A DNA stretch of 28,988 nucleotides from a virus: positions 1 to 28,988 of the IMG/VR virus record IMGVR_UViG_3300032214_000142; one strand, written 5' to 3'. The notes under the pieces were generated by a model that saw only the letters and a program-made list of their open reading frames with translations, made no database searches and was not told the DNA's origin. Positions 23,892-28,988 of this stretch are shown one piece after another. Numbering within the stretch: position 1 is the first letter of the stretch; each line of letters starts with the position of its first letter. The translations under genes and the position numbers were made by a program.

Positions 23892-23899
23892 TCTAAATA
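23892..23899 (+). promoter_or_regulatory. Late promoter-like TCTAAATA (for gp4)
   Basis: TCTAAATA on the plus strand, 27 bases ahead of the gp4 ATG and abutting the GTG of gp54. It differs from TATAAATA at one base. The same octamer stands at 23920-23927 on the other strand and at 24759-24766 ahead of gp48, which supports it as a used variant. Confidence 0.55.
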
Positions 23900-23919
23900 C
23901 CTATTATGATTCTTTTAGT

Positions 23920-23927
23920 TATTTAGA
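23920..23927 (-). promoter_or_regulatory. Late promoter-like TCTAAATA (for gp54)
   Basis: TCTAAATA on the minus strand, 28 bases ahead of the gp54 GTG start and touching the first base of the gp4 ATG. Together with 23892-23899 it makes a mirror-image divergent pair. Confidence 0.55.
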
Positions 23928-24364
23928 TGTCGTATAAGGGAAAATATCAACCATCTTTTCCATCCAAGTATAAAGGAGACCCAACTAACATCATTTATCG
24001 CTCACTGTGGGAAAGAAAATTCATGGTGTATTGTGATAAAAATGAAAAAATTTTAGAATGGGGAAGTGAAGAAATGTATATCTGGTATCGGTCACCAATA
24101 GATAGTAAACCACATAGATATTTCCCTGATTTTTATATTAAAGTTCAAGAATCAAATGGTAAGATTAAAAAATATTTGATTGAGATTAAACCTAAAAAGC
24201 AGACTGCTCCTCCACCGAAACCACAAAGACAAACTAAAGGATACATTCGTGAAGCATATGAGTATGTTAAAAATCAAGCAAAGTGGGAAGCAGCAAGAGA
24301 GTGGTGTAAAGATAGAGGATATGAATTTAAGGTGCTCACCGAAGACGAACTTGGAATCAAGTAA
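23927..24364 (+). CDS. 4: gp4 head completion protein, PD-(D/E)xK nuclease fold (145 aa)
   Basis: The start MSYKGKYQPSFPSKYKGDP and I-I-Y-R-S-L-W-E-R-K-F match T4 gp4 (150 aa), which completes the DNA-filled head so that tails can attach. The nuclease core of the TnsA-like PD-(D/E)xK type is intact: E29 in W-E-R, D68 in F-P-D-F-Y-I, and E86-x-K88 in L-I-E-I-K-P. A proline/lysine-rich loop (A-P-P-P-K-P) and a helix (Y-V-K-N-Q-A-K-W-E-A-A-R-E-W-C) follow. It presumably trims or processes DNA ends at the portal. Its stop overlaps the next start (TAATG). Late promoter 23892-23899. Confidence 0.9.
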   Translation: MSYKGKYQPSFPSKYKGDPTNIIYRSLWERKFMVYCDKNEKILEWGSEEMYIWYRSPIDSKPHRYFPDFYIKVQESNGKIKKYLIEIKPKKQTAPPPKPQRQTKGYIREAYEYVKNQAKWEAAREWCKDRGYEFKVLTEDELGIK

Positions 24365-24771
24365 TGCCAAGAAAATCACTTAAAGAACGACAGCAGAAAA
24401 AAATTACAGACACTGACAAGAATGTCAATCGTGTCCGTCCAGTTCTTGATGGTTTAATTGGCAATGAAGATCCTGATGATATTATGCTTGAACTTTTACA
24501 GGTAATACAAGAATCTCCTAAAGTTCCTACTCCGGGTAAGTATTATATTTTTGTTTACAATCCAAAGACATCTAACATTGAATATGATCAAAATCCCTTT
24601 GTTGCAGTGACTGAAGTTTTCAAATGGGGATTTAAAGGTATTAATTTTCACTGGGGACAGATACGTCAATACACTTGGGATGAGATACCAGGAAAAATAT
24701 ATGAAGTTTATCAATCAGAAGTAAAAGATTTACAAGCTCTTCCTTTTGCAAATATCCGTCTAAATAGTTAG
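24364..24771 (+). CDS. Conserved phage protein of unknown function next to gp4 (135 aa)
   Basis: The N-terminus is very basic (MPRKSLKERQQKKI), followed by an acidic helix (D-P-D-D-I-M-L-E-L-L-Q-V-I). From residue 56 comes a beta-rich aromatic domain (Y-Y-I-F-V-Y-N-P-K-T, P-F-V-A-V-T-E-V-F-K-W-G-F-K-G-I-N-F-H-W-G, Y-T-W-D-E-I-P-G). I recall the same protein between gp4 and gp48 in cyanophages, without a known function. Translation is coupled to gp4 by the TAATG overlap, and it precedes gp48. A head-tail joining or baseplate role fits the neighbours but is inference. Its last codons contain the TCTAAATA box that serves gp48. Confidence 0.6.
   Translation: MPRKSLKERQQKKITDTDKNVNRVRPVLDGLIGNEDPDDIMLELLQVIQESPKVPTPGKYYIFVYNPKTSNIEYDQNPFVAVTEVFKWGFKGINFHWGQIRQYTWDEIPGKIYEVYQSEVKDLQALPFANIRLNS
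24759..24766 (+). promoter_or_regulatory. Late promoter-like TCTAAATA (for gp48)
   Basis: TCTAAATA on the plus strand, 15 bases ahead of the gp48 ATG at 24782, lying within the last codons of the upstream gene. Third copy of this octamer in a promoter position within 900 bases. Confidence 0.5.
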
Positions 24772-24781
24772 AAAAAGATAA

Positions 24782-25822
24782 ATGCTAGATCCGTCAATAG
24801 GGTTTAATTCTGCAGTTAATGGATATAACTCAACCAGCACTTCTTCTGGTGAGAAAAATACTGCAGAAAAACCGACTGTTGAGAGTCTTAGATATCCTTA
24901 TAATATGAAGATTGATAGGGATACTGATTACTTAGAACTAACAATTGCAGAATATCAACCACCTGGATTTGGAAGTGGAAAGGCTAATGAATTGGTAAGT
25001 AATAATAGCACTATTCTTGGAGGAACTCCTGAAGAACAAAGTAAAAATGCAAATCAATTATTAAGTTTTGGAAATTTACCTACGGGTGGATTAAATACGA
25101 AGAATACAAAATATTATATAATGCTTCCTATTCCCCAAGCAATTAGTGATACAACATCTGTATCCTGGGGACCCGATACATTAGATCCATTATCAGCATT
25201 TGCAGTTGGACTTGGAGATAAACTAATAAAAGAAAATTTTAACTTATCAGAAGTTGGTCGAGACTTAATTAATAAAGCAACCAATTTAGGAATTGATCAG
25301 AAAACAAAAAACGCTATAATCGCCGCTGTTTCTACTAAGGCATATGGAGCACTTGGCGGTAACGTAAGTGTTTCTGGTATTGTAGCAAGGGCATCTGGAA
25401 GAGTTTTCAATCCTAATTTAGAACTCCTCTTCAATGGAGTAAACCTTAGGTCATTTCCATTTACTTTTGACTTTGCACCAAGAAATCAAACAGAAGCAAG
25501 AATAGTTAAAAAAATAATTAGAGCTTTTAAAAAGTCAATGACTGCCAAGTCTAGTTCACAAAATCAATTTGGAGGAGTTTTTATTGGTGCTCCAGATGTT
25601 TTTCAAATAACATACAAGAGAGGAAAGGATCCACATCCATTCCTGAACAAGTTTAAACCAATGGCATTAACTGATATGCAGTTAAACTACACTGGTTCTA
25701 ACACTTATACAACATATGCAGATGGTACACCGGTGCATATCCAGATGAGTTTAACTTTTACTGAACTCAGTCCTGTTTACAATGTTGATTATAAAGAAGA
25801 CGACATCGGAGTAGGTTTCTAA
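24782..25822 (+). CDS. 48: gp48 baseplate tail-tube cap (346 aa)
   Basis: Length is close to T4 gp48 (364). After a variable 30 residues come L-R-Y-P-Y-N-M-K-I-D-R-D-T-D-Y-L and Y-I-M-L-P-I-P-Q-A-I-S-D. A glycine-rich helical middle follows, then the tube-type C-terminal domain with N-P-N-L-E-L-L-F-N-G-V-N-L-R-S-F-P-F-T-F-D-F, A-R-I-V-K-K-I-I-R-A-F-K-K-S-M and P-V-H-I-Q-M-S-L-T-F-T-E-L-S-P-V. The F-x-F-x-F-x-P-R-N segment is the hallmark of gp48 and related cap proteins. The protein sits on the central hub and, with gp54, starts tube growth. It is followed one base later by gp53. Confidence 0.85.
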   Translation: MLDPSIGFNSAVNGYNSTSTSSGEKNTAEKPTVESLRYPYNMKIDRDTDYLELTIAEYQPPGFGSGKANELVSNNSTILGGTPEEQSKNANQLLSFGNLPTGGLNTKNTKYYIMLPIPQAISDTTSVSWGPDTLDPLSAFAVGLGDKLIKENFNLSEVGRDLINKATNLGIDQKTKNAIIAAVSTKAYGALGGNVSVSGIVARASGRVFNPNLELLFNGVNLRSFPFTFDFAPRNQTEARIVKKIIRAFKKSMTAKSSSQNQFGGVFIGAPDVFQITYKRGKDPHPFLNKFKPMALTDMQLNYTGSNTYTTYADGTPVHIQMSLTFTELSPVYNVDYKEDDIGVGF

Positions 25823-25823
25823 A

Positions 25824-26471
25824 ATGTCATACTTCAGAGAATTACCAGACATCTTATATCAGTCACAGTCATCTGATAGAAACTCTTCACGTGACTACGT
25901 AAGAGTTAAAAATCTGTTTAGAAGAGTTAAACTACGTGATGATTTGCAGAATGTCTTTACTCTGTTCAATAAGTATCAGATTAAAGACGGTGCAAGACCT
26001 GATACTGTTGCAGAAGCAAATTATGGAAGTGCCGATTATGATTGGGTTGTCTTACTGACAGCAGGCATTGTTAATGTAACAGACCAATGGCCACTGTCGG
26101 ATAAAGACTTATATCGCTATGTGGAAAATAAGTACGGTAGTGATTTAACTACAGTGCGTTTTTATGAGACTACTGAAGTTAAAGATTCTTCTAATCGTTT
26201 GATTCTTCCAAAAGGAAAAGTGGTAGATTCTAACTTCACAATTCCAAATCCAAGCAATCCAAATGCTAATTTAAATCCTGTAACAGCGATTACTAATTAT
26301 GAATATGAGGTTAGAAAAAATGAAGACAAGAGATCAATTTACTTACTGAAACCAGAGTATCTACAAGTTTATCTCAACGATATGAGAAGAATTATGTATT
26401 ATGAAAAGTCTTCACAGTTCGTGAATAGAAGACTTGCTAAAACTGAAAATACTCGTAATACATTACCATAA
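25824..26471 (+). CDS. 53: gp53 baseplate wedge protein (215 aa)
   Basis: The start MSYFRELPDILYQSQ, the R-V-K-L-R-D-D-L segment, F-N-K-Y-Q-I-K-D-G-A-R-P-D-T-V-A-E-A-N-Y-G and D-Y-D-W-V-V-L-L-T-A-G-I-V-N match gp53 (196 in T4), a LysM-like wedge protein that joins wedges around the hub. The P-D-T-V-A-E-x-x-Y-G stretch is the usual LysM-type helix. The C-terminal R-R-I-M-Y-Y-E-K-S-S segment is also typical. Position after gp48 agrees. Its 3' end overlaps the convergent Mom-like gene by nine bases, and no terminator hairpin is visible there. Confidence 0.88.
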   Translation: MSYFRELPDILYQSQSSDRNSSRDYVRVKNLFRRVKLRDDLQNVFTLFNKYQIKDGARPDTVAEANYGSADYDWVVLLTAGIVNVTDQWPLSDKDLYRYVENKYGSDLTTVRFYETTEVKDSSNRLILPKGKVVDSNFTIPNPSNPNANLNPVTAITNYEYEVRKNEDKRSIYLLKPEYLQVYLNDMRRIMYYEKSSQFVNRRLAKTENTRNTLP

Positions 26472-27050
26472 GAGTTCTAAATTCTTATCAAATATCATCA
26501 CATATCGGTGCTTGCGGGAGCGGTCTTTCCATTCTCCTTCAGCACCTTTAACTTTTCCTCTAGAGTGTTTAGTTCCGTCTGCATAGTAGAAATCTTTCTT
26601 TGGGTCTGAAAGTCCGCAATATTTAAAATTACAAGCGCGATAGATTGTACCATTGTGGAAATCACTATCAGCGTAAGAGATGATTGCTTTAACTTCAGTA
26701 TCCTTCCGTAACTGTCTAATCGATCTTGAAACAAACCAAGAAGTGATATTATGTTCGGTTCGTTGGGTTTCAGGGTGGATGCAAAGTCGTGAAAGTTCAA
26801 ATAATCCTTCTTGCTCATTTCTTTCTAGTCCAAATGCTCCTTGTGCTACTTCAGGAACAGGGAGACCTGTGAAGACACAGACTCCCTGAATACCACCAAT
26901 ATTCAACGGACAAAAGTCATTGTCCTTATATAAACCGTAGTTATATCCACTCTTAAAAGACTTAGAAAAGTCCTTAAGATAATGAAACCGCAGAAGTAAC
27001 TCTGCGGCTTCGGATTTACTTACACGGTCAATGTAGTAATCAGTCTTCAA
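26463..27050 (-). CDS. Mom-like DNA adenine modification protein, TTG start (195 aa)
   Basis: The fold resembles the GNAT-type Mom protein of phage Mu. The motif I-S-Y-A-D-S-D-F-H-N-G-T-I-Y-R-A (124-139) parallels F-A-D-E followed by H-G-G-I-Y-Q-A in Mu Mom, and F-E-L-S-R-L (84-89) parallels its E-L-Q-R-L. Mom converts adenine to a carbamoylmethyl form that blocks many restriction enzymes. This gene probably has the same anti-restriction use, although the exact chemistry is not shown. The start is TTG 27050, overlapping the gp32 stop (TTGA). The conserved opening Y-Y-I-D-R-V-S-K-S-E-A-A-E-L-L begins within five residues, which excludes internal starts. A weak start in overlap suggests low, gp32-coupled expression. 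Confidence 0.8.
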   Translation of the reverse strand: MKTDYYIDRVSKSEAAELLLRFHYLKDFSKSFKSGYNYGLYKDNDFCPLNIGGIQGVCVFTGLPVPEVAQGAFGLERNEQEGLFELSRLCIHPETQRTEHNITSWFVSRSIRQLRKDTEVKAIISYADSDFHNGTIYRACNFKYCGLSDPKKDFYYADGTKHSRGKVKGAEGEWKDRSRKHRYVMIFDKNLELLW

Positions 27051-27970
27051 TCTTCTGCGAGTTTAGCGAAATACGAGAGAGCATCATCATCTTCATCTTC
27101 CACTACCGCAGCACGACGGGTGGGTTGAAGATTGTTGAGTTCAGTGCGGAGGTCTTCATCAAGATCCTTCACAGGACCACGAGAATACTCTTCTTCATCA
27201 GCAACATCAGGGTCCTGATAGCGAGGAGTACCCTTAGAACCAAGCACATAGTCCAGACGCTTCTTCAGTTCATCATAAGACTTAAACTGATCAGCAGCAA
27301 CCAGTTCAGCAAGCGAATACTGCTTCTTCCAGATTGCTTCCATTGCGTCATCGTCGTCCAGAAGAGGAGAAGACGCAGCGAACTCGGAAGAGTCATAGTT
27401 ACGGTAACCAGCAACGTTCTTCGCCTTCAGTTTGAAGTTAGCACCCTGCCAGAAGTCAAACGGATCAATTGCTTCCTCATCTTCAAACTCAGGTTGCATC
27501 GCAGCAGTCAGTTTGTCAAAGATCTTCTTACCGTACTTGAACAGGAACACCTTACCTTCGTTGGAGGGGTTGGCAGGATCCTTCACCACATAGATGTTGC
27601 TCACATAAGTCAGTTTGCGCTTCTGCTTACGTGCCAGTTCTTTACCAGCATCGGTGCCGTTGTTCCACAGTTCAGAGTTCAGTTCGGACACAGGATCCTT
27701 CTGATTCAGAGTGGTAAGACTGTTCTCAATGTACCAACCACCAGGACCTTGGAATGCGTGACTGTAGAGTTTCACGAACGGCAGGTCTTCGCCGTTAGGA
27801 GCAGGCAGGAAACGGATTACGGCATAACCATTACCGCTTTTATCTACATCCAGTTTCCACAGACGGTCATCAGAAGAACCGCTGCTAGTATTCATTTTTT
27901 CTACTTCTTTGACCAGTTTAGCGGTCAGATTACCCAGTTTGGATTGCTTTTTAAGATCCGAAAAGGACAT
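27047..27970 (-). CDS. 32: gp32 single-stranded DNA-binding protein (307 aa)
   Basis: Length equals that of T4 gp32 (301) within a few residues. The N-terminal basic region (K-K-Q-S-K-L-G-N-L-T-A-K-L) serves cooperative self-binding. The DNA-binding core has W-K-L-D-V-D-K-S-G-N-G-Y-A-V-I-R-F-L-P and P-F-V-K-L-Y-S-H-A-F. The C-terminus is strongly acidic (E-D-E-D-D-D) and would contact gp59 and polymerase parts. Unlike T4 gp32 there is no cysteine anywhere, so the zinc site of T4 (one His, three Cys) is missing. The region where it should be reads K-D-P-V-S-E-L. A strong early promoter (28014-28042) and a GAGG ribosome site precede the ATG. Base composition is visibly more GC-rich than the fibre genes. 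Confidence 0.93.
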   Translation of the reverse strand: MSFSDLKKQSKLGNLTAKLVKEVEKMNTSSGSSDDRLWKLDVDKSGNGYAVIRFLPAPNGEDLPFVKLYSHAFQGPGGWYIENSLTTLNQKDPVSELNSELWNNGTDAGKELARKQKRKLTYVSNIYVVKDPANPSNEGKVFLFKYGKKIFDKLTAAMQPEFEDEEAIDPFDFWQGANFKLKAKNVAGYRNYDSSEFAASSPLLDDDDAMEAIWKKQYSLAELVAADQFKSYDELKKRLDYVLGSKGTPRYQDPDVADEEEYSRGPVKDLDEDLRTELNNLQPTRRAAVVEDEDDDALSYFAKLAED

Positions 27971-28013
27971 TTGGATACCTCAGATAGTTTGGATTCGGGG
28001 GATTTACTTAGAT

Positions 28014-28042
28014 AGTATAGCGAAGATTGAGTCACCTGTCAA
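28014..28042 (-). promoter_or_regulatory. Strong sigma70-type promoter for gp32
   Basis: TTGACA (28037-28042), 17-base spacer and TATACT (28014-28019) on the minus strand, 43 bases ahead of the gp32 ATG. The -35 box overlaps the stop region of the upstream DUF1825-like gene. Confidence 0.8.
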
Positions 28043-28364
28043 TGAATTGCTTGAGAGACTCAATGGTCTTGTTCATACTACTGAATAAAACTTGCATATC
28101 AGTCTCTGGTGGGAATCCCATCAGAGCCACTGATTTGCGTAGGTTCTCTTTCATCTCAACCGCTTGTGGGTCATCTGAAAGGGACAACCTAGTATACATC
28201 ACTCTCTGCTTTTCTAGCAAGAGCTCAAGTTTCTCAATGTGTTCCAGTTTGGTCTCACGGGGCATCATACCGAAAGTCAGAATGCTTCCGTAGATTTCCT
28301 CTTGTAACTTGTTGATTTCTCTCAGTTCGTCTTGAATAATATCGGAGTCAAAAAAGCTACTCAT
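28032..28364 (-). CDS. DUF1825-like protein (110 aa)
   Basis: The opening F-F-D-S-D-I-I-Q-D-E-L-R-E-I, G-M-M-P-R-E-T-K-L-E-H-I-E-K-L-E-L-L-L-E-K-Q-R-V-M-Y-T-R and L-S-L-S-D-D-P follow the pattern of DUF1825 (PF08855), small all-helical proteins of cyanobacteria and their phages (F-F-D-S-E-I-V-Q, then R-x-x-K, L-M-E-R-Y-R-I-F, E-L-S-D-D). Function is not known. It lies between gp59 and gp32, overlapping the gp59 stop by eight bases, so it is probably co-expressed with replication genes. T4 carries gp33 near this point with a similar length, but the sequence does not resemble gp33 and that name is not used here. Confidence 0.7.
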   Translation of the reverse strand: MSSFFDSDIIQDELREINKLQEEIYGSILTFGMMPRETKLEHIEKLELLLEKQRVMYTRLSLSDDPQAVEMKENLRKSVALMGFPPETDMQVLFSSMNKTIESLKQFIDR

Positions 28365-28953
28365 CTATGATTTCCCTTAAAATCTTCTTGAATTGGAATA
28401 CATCAATATTTAGAAATGGATTATATTTCTTGATTTTTAAACTTACGGTTTCCCACACTGGGTCCAGAAGTTTCTTATCAAACATCTTCCCGAACAGGAA
28501 TATTTTATCATATATGACTAGGGTTTCTAGGCTAATCTTCCCGCTCAGGAACTTTTTAAGAACGGGTGGATGACCTTTGGAACAGTTCAAGGCATCGTCT
28601 AATTTTGTCTCCGAGAACAATTCGTTGCTTTGTTCTTTGAACAAGTAAGTCAAACTCTGCTGTCTTCGCATCCAATCTGCGTAAGTCCTTTCTCCAGAAC
28701 TGATAATTTCTCCAATCCATAAGTTCTGTGGGTTGTCTGATGCTACAAAGTTTGATACTAGAAAATCTAAAACTTCCTTATCGTTGTATTTGCGACTTGT
28801 CTTCTCAAACCAATATTTGTCCTTGCGTTTGTTGAAGGATGTCATACTGGCACGAGTCTTCGCACCGTACTTAAAGAAGTCGTATTTTGGATTTGTGAAA
28901 TGATTTTTGAGTGACAAATAATGTTGATAGGTTTCAAAAGGCGTCACAATCAT
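28357..28953 (-). CDS. 59: gp59 helicase loader (198 aa)
   Basis: The N-terminal half matches T4 gp59 (217 aa): N-P-K-Y-D-F-F-K-Y-G against G-K-Y-D-V-I-K-Y-N, then K-R-K-D-K-Y-W-F-E-K-T-S-R-K-Y against K-R-R-D-K-Y-F-F-Q-K-L-S-E-K-Y, and L-V-S-N-F-V-A against I-S-N-L-V-A. The C-terminal half has I-S-L-E-T-L-V-I-Y-D-K-I-F and a helical end, also as in gp59. The protein brings the replicative helicase gp41 to gp32-coated forks. It overlaps both the upstream unknown gene (four bases) and the DUF1825-like gene downstream (eight bases), so it is part of a compact replication operon with gp32. Confidence 0.88.
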   Translation of the reverse strand: MIVTPFETYQHYLSLKNHFTNPKYDFFKYGAKTRASMTSFNKRKDKYWFEKTSRKYNDKEVLDFLVSNFVASDNPQNLWIGEIISSGERTYADWMRRQQSLTYLFKEQSNELFSETKLDDALNCSKGHPPVLKKFLSGKISLETLVIYDKIFLFGKMFDKKLLDPVWETVSLKIKKYNPFLNIDVFQFKKILREIIDE

Positions 28954-28988
28954 AAAGGCAATCTTGCTCTTGATGTTTTCTTCATAAA
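28950..28988 (-). CDS. C-terminal end of an upstream gene (12 codons), unidentified
   Basis: Reading in from the right edge on the minus strand, an open frame ends K-K-T-S-R-A-R-L-P-L with TGA overlapping the gp59 ATG (ATGA). The overlap style is the same as in the rest of the operon, so it is likely the end of a real gene. In T4 the gene at this place is 33, but twelve residues are too few to name it, and the basic end is unlike the acidic clamp-binding end of T4 gp33. Confidence 0.4.
   Translation of the reverse strand, partial: FMKKTSRARLPL

Noticed and set aside
26455-26480. Terminator between the convergent gp53 and Mom-like genes
   Set aside because: The genes overlap by nine bases and no G+C-rich hairpin with a U-run is visible at the junction or at 755-770, the other convergent site.
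27125-28015. Open frame of 296 codons on the plus strand across gp32
   Set aside because: It is the antisense of a clear gp32 gene and lacks any family pattern. The openness reflects the codon use of gp32.
28032-28364. Naming this gene gp33
   Set aside because: Position and length fit T4 gp33, but the sequence follows DUF1825 and not gp33, and the C-terminal clamp-binding end of gp33 is absent.

Overview
The window is a 29-kb piece of a T4-like myovirus genome of the marine cyanophage type (a Synechococcus- or Prochlorococcus-like host is inferred, not proven). The evidence is a T4-like baseplate and tail set (gp4, gp26, gp27, gp48, gp53, gp54 and a gp5-like hub), the replication genes gp32 and gp59, a DUF1825-type gene otherwise known from cyanobacteria and their phages, T4-type late promoters (NATAAATA), strong sigma70-type early promoters, and long Gly-X-Y fibre genes. 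The DNA is AT-rich, except that the gp32 region and the left edge look visibly richer in G+C.

Layout. Positions 1-345 (minus) hold the start of a Phd/YefM-like antitoxin gene and a small unknown gene behind a perfect consensus early promoter. At 417-764 (plus) a late promoter serves one small gene. From 761 to about 8750 (minus) lies an adhesion cassette: four paralogous collagen-like fibre genes with a shared N-terminal module and exchanged C-terminal domains, two LamG-like lectins, three small fibre-assembly-type proteins plus the remnant of one, a 2-oxoglutarate/Fe(II) oxygenase and a four-cysteine protein. From 8772 to 15063 are three large or medium fibre/baseplate proteins. From 15065 to 23891 is the hub and tail-core operon: a spike beta-helix protein, a gp5-like OB-fold hub, a gp27-like hub, a two-enzyme tail murein hydrolase, a tape-measure-like protein, a short gp51-like ORF, gp26 and gp54. 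From 23927 to 26471 (plus) are gp4, an unknown gene, gp48 and gp53. From 26463 to 28988 (minus) are a Mom-like DNA modification gene, gp32, a DUF1825-like gene, gp59 and the last codons of an upstream gene.

How it fits together. Most genes build the central hub, the tube start and the receptor-binding fibres. They sit in tightly packed, often overlapping transcription units driven by late promoters, two of which face each other across the gp54/gp4 gap. The gp32-Mom unit has its own early promoter. The strongest unlisted signal is at the gp26/gp51 junction. A T TTT TTC heptamer, a 9-nt spacer and a short stem-loop sit so that a -1 slip would fuse gp26 to the small ORF, giving a 298-residue protein directly upstream of the tape-measure-like gene. 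That is the position and logic of the lambda G/GT tail chaperones. No tRNA, rRNA, CRISPR array, insertion sequence or convincing terminator was seen, and no non-coding gap exceeds about 160 bases.
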